Below are positions 1 through 11,090 of a DNA stretch of 64,000 nucleotides, piece after piece. Origin of the DNA: Citrus sinensis. Its lineage: Eukaryota > Streptophyta > Magnoliopsida > Sapindales > Rutaceae. Within the stretch, counting starts at the first letter, position 1; each line of letters begins with the position of its first letter. The translations under genes were made by a program, and so were the position numbers. The stretch covers positions 4,092,001 through 4,156,000 of the forward strand of contig NC_068563.1 in NCBI RefSeq assembly GCF_022201045.2, read 5' to 3'. The notes beneath the pieces are model-generated. The model worked only from the letters and a program-made list of their open reading frames with translations. It ran no database searches and was not told the DNA's origin.

Positions 1-346
1 CTCTCATCTCTCCTAATAAAAATTAAGAATAAGATGGTTCATCCTTCGGTCTTGCAGCAAAAGCAAACAAACTCTAAAACATGTGGTGAGATGGAGGGAT
101 GCCTATGAATTATATCTGCTTATCATCTATAAGCAACTATAAATCACTGGAATAATTTAGATACTTTGGGAATTATAGTAGAAAAATATAGATTGTCTTA
201 TTGTGCCTAACAAGATATGAGAATACCAGAACAATATTTTTTTGCACCAAAAAAGATATGAAGTCAAAACTAAAATATTTGTGGCCACCATCTGATTGAT
301 GGGCTGTAATTGATCATCTTACTTGGCGCCTGTGTTCATTGTGCAG
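1..346 (+). other. Intron or 5' flank of the P450 exon
   Basis: No open coding frame is visible. The segment ends in a splice-acceptor-like pyrimidine/CAG at 344-346, directly before the P450 homology. CYP82-family genes usually have one intron just upstream of the oxygen-binding motif, so this is most likely the 3' part of that intron, with exon 1 outside the window or lost. Confidence 0.5.
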
Positions 347-970
347 AGCCTTATATTAGGAGGCAATGACACTACAGTGGTCACTCTTACATGGGCACTG
401 TCTCTACTATTGAACAATCACCATGTGCTAAAAAAAGCACAAGATGAGCTCAGTATCCATGTTGGAAACAATCGGCAAGTTGAGGAATCTAATATAAAGA
501 ACCTGATATACTTGCAAGCAATTGTCAAAGAAACATTGAGATTATACCCTGCGCTTCCACTTTCAGCTCCACGTGAGGCCATGGAGGATTGCATCATTGG
601 AGGCTTCCACATCCCAGCAGGCACACGGCTTATAGTTAACTTGTGGAAGATGCATCATGACCCCAGCATATAGGCAAACCCTTCAGAATTTATACCTGAG
701 AGGTTCCTAAATGAAAATGCCAATTTGGAAGTCAAGGGTCAGGATTTTGAATTTTTACCATTTGGTTCTGGTAGAAGGAAGTGTCCAGGAATCTCATTCG
801 CTCTTCAAGTACTCCACTTGACCTTAGCACGCCTGCTTCATGCATTCAAGTTAGGGTCAGTTTCAGACACATTAGTTGACATGCGTGAAAGCCCTGGGAT
901 GACTGTTCCTAAAGCAACACCACTGGAGGTTACCCTTACCCCAAGACTGCCTTCCAAACTATATGTTTGA
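347..970 (+). pseudogene. Cytochrome P450 (CYP82-like), second exon with nonsense codon
   Basis: This encodes the C-terminal ~200 residues of a membrane-bound haem monooxygenase. Visible landmarks in order are the I-helix oxygen-binding motif GGNDTT, the K-helix ETLR (ExxR), the PERF segment and the haem loop FGSGRRKCPG with the cysteine ligand. It ends at a normal TGA (968-970). Intron position and text such as [13 protein letters not shown] fit the CYP82 family, which oxidises alkaloids, terpenes and phenolics. The frame is open on both sides of one TAG at 671-673, where family members have a tryptophan (DPSxWxNP). That is the single-base change TGG to TAG, and it would remove the haem loop. 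No other lesion is visible in this exon. Exon 1 is not in the window, so I cannot say whether the rest is intact. Confidence 0.85.
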
Positions 971-1795
971 TCGAGAAAATAATAATGCTGGAAGCATCTC
1001 CTGCCATTAAGAACTTAGATAATAAAATTCATACTATATTTAATAAAACTGGACCAAACCCATTCAAGTTAATTTCATATTAAGGCAGTTTCAGTCTTAG
1101 ACTCTAAGTGGCACAAGAACATCTTCATGTTGCACTTTCAGAGAATGTACTTACTTCAATGGAATGATTTTTACTCTCTTTATAGTTTATTTTAGTTACC
1201 CTTAAGACCAAGGCTGCCTTCCATGCTGTTTGAAATCTAAAGTGAGTGTATAAGAGTTTCTCTATCTAAATGCTCTTCGGTAATCACTCTAGCAACATGG
1301 TCTAATCAGGCGTTTGCTGTTTGGAAAGCCCTTCTCAATTGAAAATTAAGCGTGTAGAACTTACATATGTACCGGTGCGTTTCACTTTTTTTTGGGGGGG
1401 GGGGGGGGGGGTGAGGGTTACTGGTGTTTTAAAACTTGTAGTCTGTTAACTGCTTTTCGTAATGTGTTCATTCTTGGAGATGTTAACTTTAAAATTAGAG
1501 AGGAACCAAGTTCCTAGGTCATCAATTTGGCACATTAAGCATATGGATGATTTTGCACTTTAAGCATATAGATGCCTGTTACTAAGAGCTTTTGAGTTAA
1601 ACAAATCTCAGACTTCAACAAAAAGCATATATACATAAATAATTGATAAGGAACTAGTAGTATAATAGAAAGTAATCTACAAGAAATACTCAGCAAATGT
1701 AGAGGTATTGAATTATACAATCAACTTATTTTTTTGAATAGCTCCAAAAGCCTTAAGTAGACATGAAATTGCCCTGTTTGACATACTACATCATC
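971..1795. other. Spacer between P450 remnant and DUF716 gene
   Basis: No coding frame with recognisable content. It holds the likely 3' flank of both converging genes. A stretch near 1085-1240 repeats wording from the end of the P450 exon (a second CCAAGGCTGCCTTCCA-like piece at about 1209), suggesting a small duplicated fragment of that 3' end. Confidence 0.5.
1394..1411 (+). repeat. Run of 18 guanines
   Basis: This is an uninterrupted G18 tract preceded by a T run, in the spacer after the P450 exon. Such a homopolymer can form quadruplex structures and is also a common site of length error in sequencing. Confidence 0.9.
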
Positions 1796-2683
1796 TTAAG
1801 GATGAGCTTGCTGGTACAGACTAATTGCTATAGGAGGATCTATCACTCTACTGTGAAGCTGCTCATACTCAGTTGCCTTGCCCCTTTGGCTACATTTTTT
1901 AGCTAATATCAGGCAAATGGATCCTGTTAATATCAGTATGCCAGAGAGTATCCAACTGAACTGCAAGTTAGCCAGTGCCCTTGCTCTAGAATCTGCCTCA
2001 CTAGATCCACAAGTGATGGCTCCATGCATGTCAGTACTGTTGGCCTCTGCCAACTGCATGGTGCATCCCTGTGGAACAAAGTCAGGAGACCAGAGCATGA
2101 ACCCCATGTTCACAAACCAACACCCTTGGAACACAACTGAATTTGAAAGAACAAGAGCTGAAAGAAAACATGTTGGGAAACTAGTAGCCGATAGAGCTGC
2201 CACAAGGGAGACAAACACTACGAGCTGCAAGAGCCAGTGGTAATGTCCTTCGAGCCCAACATGATCAGCTGAGTGGAAATGAATTAGGAAAAGCTCTTGA
2301 CCAAAAACAGAAGCTACAAGGATTCCAGGAATTCCAGATAGGATCTCAGATGTCTGAGTTATATCAGCACAGATAGTGAAACAAGCAAATATGGCAAGAT
2401 GGAGAAACATCGTTGCATGCTCAAAGTTGTCAAGCTTGAAAGCAAAGTGAAAATAAGGAAAGTCCAATATTTGCATGAAAATTGAAAAAAGGGAGAAAGA
2501 TAAGATGAAAATGAGTTCCAAGTGCTTCAGTGTTGAAAAGGGGCCATTGTATGGGTACCAGAACCTTACCGTAAACTTAGAAGAGCCTTTGAGACAGTAG
2601 GCTCTGATGGTGTTGATGGTGTGCCATAGGCCAAGGAAAGTGAGCGACAAACCAGGTACTATGTGCCCTACAAACGTTCCCAT
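1796..2683 (-). CDS. TMEM45/DUF716-family multipass membrane protein
   Basis: Single-exon gene of 295 residues. It begins MGTFVGHIVPGLSLTFLGLW and has about seven hydrophobic segments (near residues 8-28, 53-75, 90-110, 118-136, 150-175, 180-200 and 240-262). The DUF716 signature is the histidine/glutamate-bearing stretch HFHSADHVGLEGHYHWLLQ (from about residue 134), followed by a short polar C-terminal tail. The length matches plant members of the family. The biochemical role of plant DUF716 proteins is poorly known. Some are induced by pathogens or viruses, but the sequence here gives no function beyond an integral membrane protein. The start is the first in-frame ATG and places the first membrane segment as in the family. 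Confidence 0.88.
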   Translation of the reverse strand: MGTFVGHIVPGLSLTFLGLWHTINTIRAYCLKGSSKFTVRFWYPYNGPFSTLKHLELIFILSFSLFSIFMQILDFPYFHFAFKLDNFEHATMFLHLAIFACFTICADITQTSEILSGIPGILVASVFGQELFLIHFHSADHVGLEGHYHWLLQLVVFVSLVAALSATSFPTCFLSALVLSNSVVFQGCWFVNMGFMLWSPDFVPQGCTMQLAEANSTDMHGAITCGSSEADSRARALANLQFSWILSGILILTGSICLILAKKCSQRGKATEYEQLHSRVIDPPIAISLYQQAHP

Positions 2684-4242
2684 ATATATTTCTGTTTTCA
2701 GATAACAAGGTTTGAATCCTATGATTCTTACTCAAAGCTTAAATAATAAAGACCAAAGTGATTGCAAATGCATTCTGGAGAAAAACAATAGAGGATAATA
2801 TAGTACATGATGGCAGTCTATTCAGGTATTGGGTGCATGGTGCATGTGATCCCACAAACATAAAAGCCAAGAAAAGGCACCCATTGTGCAATATTTCAAT
2901 AATTAAAGAAGATTGGATGTGGTTAAAAGATATTAAATTTTAGAAAAGCCTATGATAATTTCCTGATGCGTCAAATCATGAAAATCAACCTTTTATTGAA
3001 ATTTTAAGTTTGCTGACTCAGTGTTCATGATCTACTTTGACTGTTAAACCTTTCATAAATCACAATAATTCTCAAACAACAACTCATTTTTTTGTTGCTT
3101 ATCATGGTGGCTTTCTGCAGAAACAAATAATCCAAGTTCTTCTTTCTGCAGGATAAAAAGACTTTGCCCCTTCAACGTCATGAGGGACACAATGCCCCCC
3201 ATCAGCATGTAGTGGAGAATGACATGCTCCAATATGATCAGTGTGGCAAATAAGACATTTCCACTTGTTTAACAAGTTCAATTCTAAATGCAACCCCATT
3301 TCATTGTGACAAATAAAGTTGTAAGATTCCAGGTATAATACATTCTAATTGGTCTCTGAAATTGCCGTGTTTGGATAGAAGTCCACCTCCACTTTGAAAG
3401 GCTGAAGTTGCAGCACCTGAACAAAGATCAGAAAAAAGAAAAAGGACATGATAGAAGAAGCAATGGAAAACATCAAAGTTGGAATATGCTAAGAATAACA
3501 AATGTATGATTTAAAGCCAGTTCAAAGATATCTCTAAAATTCTTGGAATGTAAAAGCAAACCAGTGACTATGCATAACATAAACAAGTCAGATTGGAATT
3601 AAGGTAGCATTTAAATATGGTTTCTGTAAGCATAGGTTATACTGGAAGTGATTCAAGGAATGTACCTTGCAACTGTGGCAAAATCACTACAAGATACAAA
3701 CTTTTTTCGGTCAGATGCTCTGTGGTTCCGAAATTAACTTGCTAATATGTTAGTAAATCAATGTATCACCATCTTCATGAATAAAAAGCAGAAGCCTATA
3801 GATTAAAAGATGATGTCCTTTGTCAATGGATTATTTCATTTTTGCCACGATAGATAATGCGTATGGGAATCATTTTTTATTGAAATGCGCTCAATGCATC
3901 AATTATATCAACAATTCTAAATAACAAAACGCAAACAGAAACGCAGAAAACAGAATAAGAAAAATAAAAATACTGTTGTATAATGTTACAAGTTACAGAA
4001 GAAGAACCAACATCCAAATGGACCAATACTGAGATACATAAATTTCTTGCTAGCCACCACACTCAAATTTTTTCAGTCTACTGTCACAAATTACTCAAAT
4101 GCAAGCTTTGGATCTAACTTGAACAGTTTCAACATTAGGAATTGACAGTCTCCCAAGTAAGAACTTTTCATTTTGGTGCGCAAACAAGAATGTTCGTTCT
4201 GAAGCAGTAGTAGTTAAGATGTTGCATATTACTAACAAATCA
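2684..4242. other. Spacer between DUF716 and PPR genes
   Basis: It contains the upstream region of the DUF716 gene and the downstream region of the PPR gene, both on the minus strand. Short minus-strand open frames at 3102-3299 and 3301-3501 lie beside a pyrimidine-rich acceptor-like site near 3421. They could belong to a spliced 3' UTR of the PPR transcript or to a non-coding RNA, but resemble no protein I recognise. Confidence 0.4.
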
Positions 4243-6195
4243 TTATGAATCACTGCTTTCTGCAGCCTTATCGACGCTTGCTATACCCTCAATCAAAGAG
4301 AAGTATGTGTTGTCATCAGGTGTGATTCCTTTACTAACCATTTCCCTGAGGAGCTCTTCAGCAAGATCTCCTTCCTGGTTCTTGCATAAACCTTGTATTA
4401 GGGCATTGTAAGTGAGACGGGTGGGATTGAAACCTACGCTCAACATTTCATCCCGGACTCTAAAAGCATCCTTCATATCACCTCTTTTGCTATATCCACT
4501 AATAAGAGTGTTGTAACTAATGTGATCTGGTTTAATCCCTCTTCTCTTCATTTGATCCAGAAGCCTGCGGGCTTCTTCAACTTTCCCCTGTCTACAACGC
4601 CCGTGCATTAGGGTGTTGTAGGTCACTTCATCGGGATGAACCTTCATCCTGTCCATCTCCTTTAATAGTGAGAATGCACGCTCAATGTTACCATTAGCGC
4701 AGTGACCATCTATCAAGGCATTAAACATAACAATATCTGGCAACATACCTTTAGCCAAAAAGTTTTCAAATAATTGATCTGCTTCAATCATTCTGTTCTG
4801 CTTGCTTAAAACAAATATTAGTGACGTATAAGTTAACATTGTTGGCTGGATACCTTTATGTATCATTTCATCATGGAGGCTAAAGGCTTTCTTTGCATTC
4901 CCACATCTGCAATACCCATTAATCAAGATATTATACGTTATTGAATCAGGAACAATCCCTTTTTCTCCCATCTCTTTTAGCATATCATCAGCTTCAACCA
5001 TCTTTCTCTCCATTAATAATTCATGAATCAACAAATTATAAGTTGAAGCAGTCGGCATTATACCCTGCTTCACCATCTCATCCCTAAAACTAAAAGCCAT
5101 CTCCAAATTCCCTTTATTGCAATACCCATCAATCAAGGTGTTATAAGTCACAGCAGTCGGAACCAACCCGTTTTCTTTCATCTGCTCTAACATCCTAGAT
5201 GCCTCCTCAAGTCTTCCTTCCTTACACATCCCACTAACAAATGAACCATACGTATAAGAATCTGGTTGAACACCTCTACTCTTCATAGCATTCAAAACCA
5301 ACCTTGCCCCTTCGATTCTCCCATTCAAACAATACCCATGAACTATGGTATTGTACGTGACAATATTAGGCTTAATTCCCAAACTCTCCATAAACCCAAG
5401 AAAATCTTTTGCCTTCTGTAACTTCCCTTCCTTACACAACAAGTTAATCATTATGTTAAACGTGCATACACTCGACTTAATCCTCATCCTAAACATCTCA
5501 GCATATAATACCCATGCTTTATATGGTCTCTTCAACTTCACAAACATACTTAACATATCATTACAAGACTCAATCTTTGGAACAAAACCCTTCTCTTTCA
5601 TCATATAAAAACACTTAAATGCGTCATCATCTCTCTTCAATTCACAACAAACCCTTAACAAGAAATCAAAAACAGTACTACTTTTAATACGTAACTCATC
5701 GCGGGCGACTGCCAGCTCATTGAAAACCACTTGAATTGTAGCAATGCCACTGTTCAATGTCTCTTTTAACAGTTGCAAAGTTGGTTTTGATGTTGGTAAC
5801 CCAGAGACTACCGCGATAGCAATGCAACGGGTTTTGATATCACGAATTCGTCTAAACCCAAGATGGTTTATGAATTGGAAAGCCAACTCAGGGGTCTTGT
5901 GAAGATCTAAAAGAGCTGATGTAATCAGAGAGGGAGTAATTTTTGGTGCAAGCTGTTTGATGAAATGCCACTGAGAAGAGTGGATGTAGCTATTGAGCAG
6001 TTCACTGGTTATTTCTGGTAGGTTTCCTCCAGAAGTGTTTGGAATGAAAGTTTGGGTTTGTTGGGTGGGTCTTGGCTGAGGAGTCGAGGAGAAAAGCAAG
6101 CATGAATTAGATTGATTTGTTGAGATTATAGTTTTGAGGTTCGGATGTTCGAGGATTTGAGAAATGTTGTGAGTTCTCATGTTTGAGGTAAGCAA
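4243..6195 (-). CDS. P-class pentatricopeptide repeat protein, probably mitochondrial
   Basis: Intronless gene of 650 residues, as usual for plant PPR genes. After an N-terminal ~80 residues rich in Ser, Thr, Asn and Gln (a plausible organelle transit peptide) and an SQWHFIKQLAPKITPSL helix region, there are about 13 consecutive 35-residue PPR motifs from residue ~160. Typical starts are VTYNTLIDGYC and ITYNILINGYC, with motif ends KGIxPD. A partial 14th motif ends near the C-terminus. There is no E, E+ or DYW extension, so this is a P-class RNA-binding protein expected to stabilise, process or help translate an organelle transcript. The layout recalls the Arabidopsis At2g15630 type, but I am not certain of orthology. 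The RNA target could be predicted from residues 5 and 35 of each motif but is not assigned here. Confidence 0.92.
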   Translation of the reverse strand: MLTSNMRTHNISQILEHPNLKTIISTNQSNSCLLFSSTPQPRPTQQTQTFIPNTSGGNLPEITSELLNSYIHSSQWHFIKQLAPKITPSLITSALLDLHKTPELAFQFINHLGFRRIRDIKTRCIAIAVVSGLPTSKPTLQLLKETLNSGIATIQVVFNELAVARDELRIKSSTVFDFLLRVCCELKRDDDAFKCFYMMKEKGFVPKIESCNDMLSMFVKLKRPYKAWVLYAEMFRMRIKSSVCTFNIMINLLCKEGKLQKAKDFLGFMESLGIKPNIVTYNTIVHGYCLNGRIEGARLVLNAMKSRGVQPDSYTYGSFVSGMCKEGRLEEASRMLEQMKENGLVPTAVTYNTLIDGYCNKGNLEMAFSFRDEMVKQGIMPTASTYNLLIHELLMERKMVEADDMLKEMGEKGIVPDSITYNILINGYCRCGNAKKAFSLHDEMIHKGIQPTMLTYTSLIFVLSKQNRMIEADQLFENFLAKGMLPDIVMFNALIDGHCANGNIERAFSLLKEMDRMKVHPDEVTYNTLMHGRCRQGKVEEARRLLDQMKRRGIKPDHISYNTLISGYSKRGDMKDAFRVRDEMLSVGFNPTRLTYNALIQGLCKNQEGDLAEELLREMVSKGITPDDNTYFSLIEGIASVDKAAESSDS

Positions 6196-6789
6196 TGATT
6201 TTGTCAGAGAGAGAGAAAGCGACAGGAAACTGAGATGGGTTGCAATTTTGCAGAAGCTTAGGAATTAAGAGGTTCTGCTTCTGCATGCCGCCACGTGACT
6301 GGAGTTAGTTTAGTTTCATTACGATACATACATTAGGAGGGGCGGCAAAGACCAGAGGCCGGCAATGCAACCTCTGTTTGTTACTTGCTTTTGTACCTCT
6401 CTCCTTCATGAATGTATAAAATGATTATTCAATTAATCATGCCGTCTCGAATTTTGAGTGATTAACTAAAAAAACTGTAAAAAAATCTTTTAAATGTTAT
6501 TGATTTAAAGTTATGTTATAAAAATATAAAATAAAATTATCAAATAAATAAAAAATATCTTAAATATTTTAACATTAAAAAAAATGTACTTTTCAATCTT
6601 GATTCTTAAAAATCTAAAATTTAAATTTTTATTAATAGAAGTAAAATAATTTATTTAAACTTAAAAAAACATACTAAAATATAACCAAATAATAATAAAT
6701 TTTATGATAAAAGCTTATAGAATTAAATAAATACTTATAACCATTATATAAGTCATACCAAACATACATTTTGAGATTATTTATTTTTT

Positions 6790-6838
6790 GACTTAATGAC
6801 TTAATTGACTTAATTTTAATCAGTTAAGTCATTAAGTC
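6790..6838. repeat. Perfect 15-bp inverted repeat in AT-rich spacer
   Basis: Arms 6790-6804 and 6824-6838 are exact reverse complements (GACTTAATGACTTAA and its complement) around a 19-base loop. The following ATTAAGTCTGTTTG text recalls termini of non-autonomous plant hAT elements, so this may be the decayed edge of a transposon. Confidence 0.55.
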
Positions 6839-7370
6839 TGTTTGTTTTTCAACTTAATGAAGCTTTTCAGCAATTAAATCATTAAGTTATTAAGCTAATT
6901 TTTTTTAACTTTTTACTTAATCTAAAAAGTTTGAATGCTATCATTAAAAAATATTTTCCAAAATATCCTTATCTAATTAATTAATTTTCATCCTTAACTA
7001 AATAAAATTTAATAATTAGTATTATTACCCATATGTATATAACTTGTGATAATACATAGTGGCAGACTATTATTTTTATCTTTTTATTTTGTTCAAATTA
7101 GCATTATTTATCTTCATAATTTTTTATGAATATTTTTCATATAAAAACATCACAAACTATAATAAAATTGATTAACATATATGATATAAAATATTAAATA
7201 GTTATACTCAATTGAATATAATTTATGTTATGATAATTTATTATCTTATTTATATTATTTGAGATGTTTACTATTTGTTTAACATTATAATTTGTATGGG
7301 TATAAATGTAAAAATATTAATTTTCAAGAGTTTTTAAGTTAAAAAAGTAATAACTTAATATTTATTTTTA

Positions 7371-7569
7371 GAGTAATGATATAGTCAAACTCTTGTACAA
7401 ACTTATTTTGTACAATCTGATGTGGTATAATAAAATTAATTGAATTAATATCACTTAGGCCACATGATTTGTTTTTATTATTTTATATTTTCATTCAACT
7501 AATGAATTAATGTCATGTCAGTTTGTACAAGATAAATTTATATAAAAATTTGTGTCTATATCATCACTC
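7371..7569. repeat. MITE-like element with imperfect terminal inverted repeats
   Basis: The left end GAGTAATGATATAGTCAAA and the reverse complement of the right end GAGTGATGATATAGACACAA match over about 15 of the first 18 bases. Both ends then continue with TTGTACAAACT-type text. The length (~200 bp), AT content and lack of coding sequence suit a MITE. No clean target duplication is visible, so superfamily is not assigned. Confidence 0.55.
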
Positions 7570-9255
7570 AAATTCAGGCATTTAACTATATTCAAAATTC
7601 AAACTAATTCAAATATATTTAAATTTCAAATAAAAAGACAAACGATACCTTAAACTATCTCAATCATTGATTTAACGCTAAATTATTGTTAACAATGATT
7701 TAATCATAACATCCTGCGTGTTGTGAACCCTTAAATTCAATAATTATTTCAACAAAGGATTAGCCGAAAGAAATTTTCCCAATTGTTTTAATTGGCAATT
7801 TCTTGTAACGATGTTTATCTTTCATCTTTCAAAAACCGAAAGAAAGACCACGGAGACTGCAACTTTTTAACAAAATCACACAGGATCTCTAGATCTTGTG
7901 ATACAAATAACTATCTACAGCCTGAGGCTTTAGTGTGCCATTTATTTGTACAATAATTGCTAAAATGTAAGTCAAGGAAAGTTAAATCAGAAAAAAGTAA
8001 TATGAACCCGGAAGGAGCTCTCAATGACCGTACAAAATCCACATATATAAAATAGGTTTTACTAATGTGATCCACTACTTTAAAAGGACATCCAACGACA
8101 CATTATGATAATAAATAAATACATGATAAACTTATTACAATCACTCCCCAGAGGCAAAACTTCGGTATGCAATTGCCGACAATCACCAGCAAAACTCCCG
8201 TAGGACAGATCTCTATTGCAAGTATGTTTCCTCTATAACAAAATTATAACAATCACCTGTCAGATACAAAAAACTGCTCACTAATAATTACTGAGACTCC
8301 CTGTCAAAAGTTCGTTGGTTAAAACATATTGTGCCGTCTTGCAACTACACCCTGGCCGCTACCATCTGCAAAGAGCAAAAACTGATCAAGAAAAAATGCT
8401 TTGTCCACAAACACTAAAACAACCAAGGTTGCTACCTATAAACTCACCATTGATCATCAATAAGTAAGATCATTGTTTTTTTTAAATAGAAAATAAAGTA
8501 CTTTGCTAAGCTGATTCTGATTATTCTTCAAAAGTACAATGAAGAAAGCAAAGTAAACAAATATATTCCAAAGAAAGGAAGCAAGCAAAGCATAGGATGT
8601 AGAATTTACATAATCTGATTACCCAATAATGTAAAATAAAAAAATTTCTTGCCCTTTCTTTTATGTAATATGATTCGACTCTAAAACCTTACACAATAAG
8701 GTTATCAATGGCAATAACATGGTTGTTAAGCTTTCATTTCAAGAAACTAATACACACTCACATTACTATTGAAGCAAAATGGAAAACATGTAGAATCTGA
8801 ATATTAAATACTGAATATTATGGTCAGAACAAGCCCATCATCATTACAACTCTTAAGAACAAATCATTAAGCAATACAAAAGTTAGGAACCATTTTTAAA
8901 CTATCCCGTCCATGGACAATGAAACTCTACCTCCCCAAGAGAGACAAAATAAGTTGCAAAGCCATGTGAAAAGGAAAATCTATCGATTAAATTCAAATTT
9001 TCAAAGACATTTCAAGCCCAAAGGCAAGAAAAAGATTATGCACAAATCATAGCCTAGTGTTAGACAAAGCTAATAAGCATTTCTACAAGAACCTAGTCAA
9101 TAAATGATGATTTATATGATTATATTACATCAATTAAGACACGAGCAAAAAAATTAATTTTTTTTGGGTTAAACTACTGTTTTCGAAAATTGTAATATTG
9201 AATGTCAATTAATAGATAAAATAAACTTAAAATCACCTTTGAAACGTTTAATATT

Positions 9256-9504
9256 TCAGGCGACGGCCACCGGTTGTTGCTTCGAAGGCTCGAGCTTTTC
9301 TTTTGATTTCTTGTCGAGGAAGTCTTCGATGTTGTAAATAACGGTGATGTAGAGAGAGCAGCTGGGGCACCGGGCGATTTCCTCGCCGATTCGGAGCTCG
9401 TCTTTCGTGATTTGGAATAAATCGCCGCACGGGCAAGGGTACGTGTACGCCTGTAACTCCTCGTTCCACTCCATGTCTTCGATCTCCACGTCGTCGTACG
9501 ACAT
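9256..9504 (-). CDS. DPH3: Diphthamide biosynthesis protein 3 (CSL zinc finger)
   Basis: 82-residue protein starting MSYDDVEIEDMEWNEELQAY. The CSL-type zinc site is seen as C24-x-C26 and C46-x2-C49, with the family phrases CPCGDLF and ARCPSCSL. The length is typical. DPH3 (yeast Kti11) supplies electrons to the Fe-S enzyme Dph1-Dph2, which starts diphthamide formation on eEF2. It is also linked to the Elongator complex that modifies wobble uridines in tRNA. The coding region is a single exon. A putative intron lies in its 3' UTR. The overlapping minus-strand frame at 9248-9469 is a shadow. Confidence 0.95.
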   Translation of the reverse strand: MSYDDVEIEDMEWNEELQAYTYPCPCGDLFQITKDELRIGEEIARCPSCSLYITVIYNIEDFLDKKSKEKLEPSKQQPVAVA

Positions 9505-11090
9505 CGCTTTCTTTTTCTTTTTAAAATTTTTGTTTTGTTTTTTCAGGGGGGTTTTTCCGATTAGGGTTTTGTTCTTGGATTAAGGAAGAATAAATACGTG
9601 CTTTATGGCGGTGTCCGTGGAGGCTTGGAGGCAACAAATTTAAAGGGCCTGGAAATTTCAATTAGCCCCTTGTAAATTAAAATTATTGGTATTCTATATC
9701 GATGTAATCATTTATGTCCTGTTTATCATGTTAATCCAAACTCGAAAACATTTTGAAGGTAAGGGTAGGGTGTATGAGAAAATTATTTTACCATCTCAAT
9801 TCTCACCATTGAATAGACAGATATTTGTAACACTTTCGATATTAATGTATAATTTAGTATTACTCAAATACATATTATTTTTATTTTTATTTTTAATTTA
9901 TTTTTAATTTTTTTTAATAGCTCATTGAGATGGGTTTGAGGATTCTTGAGACTAATTAAATTTGCTCCTATGTGCCAATTAATAATGGAGACTGTTGGAT
10001 TTTCTTTGTGATCTTAGTGTGGCCAAAGTAGTGATTCGTACAAGGGACAAAGGTGCATCCTTTGAAACCTATAAGACTATGGAAAAGTCTCTAAAGGTCC
10101 ATTCTTATATATTTTGATTTTAACATTTGTTATTGCATGTAAATCCTTCATGCTTCTGATGCAGTATTCAGTATCTCTAATGGGTGTCTTTATTATCCTT
10201 GATAGGTGTTCTTGGTTGAGATTTACTAATAAAGTATATCATCTTTCTTTTTTAGTAAGAATTTACAATTGGTTTTTAGACATCCTTATTTGATCGTTTA
10301 GACTTATTGAATATCCTACACAAAATAATAATAAAGATAAAATATTTTAAATTTAAGGAGCAACATAGTATCATTATAATTTCATACTTTACTTAATTAA
10401 TCTATGTACGCTTGGGATACATAACGGCTCATTTACGCCTAATACATCACGAAGAATGAGATTAAGAAAATTATAATGCATTCTTGAAAACATACGAAAC
10501 CATCCTATTATTAAGATGATGTTCTATTTTTCCTCATTTAATCACGATTAATCCATGTGTAGCTCGATGGTTGGCCTAACCAAATTTATTTGCCAACACA
10601 TGAAGTCTAAATTGAAATTTTTTTGTATTTTGTTTTGTTGAATAAAAAATTAGACTTAATTGTTCTTATTTTTTAACTATTATTATAAAATGGGTGGAAG
10701 TTTTGTACAAGGTAAGTCATTAATTAATATTTTATTTTAGTTCTTTAAAATTGAGAATAGTATTACATTCCTATTCTAGAAATATGATCTTTTTTTTTTT
10801 CAAATTGTATAAATTATAGGCTCTTATGAACAATTGTTCTCATAAATTGGTTTTATCTTTTTTAATTTATTCTTTTATTCATCGAAAACAATATTAAAAG
10901 AAATTTTTTTTTCCTCAAATATGCTTTTTGGCAACATAACTCCGTCGTTCATTTAAAGTATCAGACAGAAACACAAACCAGTGTCACAGCGAAAGTCATG
11001 TTCGACAGAAAGCAGAGACTAAACTCTTCTCGACTGAACAAAACAAGTTAAAGCGAAGCGCTGAAAGCAAAGAGATGCGAAACCAAGACA
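9505..11090. other. Divergent promoter region between DPH3 and SMG1
   Basis: DPH3 (minus) and SMG1 (plus) are transcribed away from each other across this 1.6-kb spacer. The first ~130 bases form the DPH3 leader, with T-rich and G-rich runs. The last ~120 form the SMG1 leader. In between it is AT-rich with no recognisable gene. Confidence 0.6.

Larger units (their letters stand above)
6196..9255. other. AT-rich spacer between PPR gene and DPH3
   Basis: Positions 6196-6420 are the PPR promoter side. 6420-7790 is very AT-rich with the two repeats listed separately. 7850-9255 probably holds the DPH3 3' UTR. On the minus strand a donor-like AAAG/GTGATT near 9238 and an acceptor-like TTTGCAG near 8365 would define a 3'-UTR intron of about 0.87 kb, followed by a terminal exon near 8365-8080. 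This is inference from splice-site appearance only. No other gene is visible. Confidence 0.45.

Noticed and set aside
3102-3501. Two minus-strand open frames, one with several Cys/His (CLICHTDHIGACH)
   Set aside because: Short, separated by a stop, no domain pattern recognised. More likely 3'-UTR or non-coding sequence of the PPR transcript.
9248-9469. Minus-strand frame rich in Arg overlapping DPH3
   Set aside because: Out-of-frame shadow of the well-supported DPH3 coding region.
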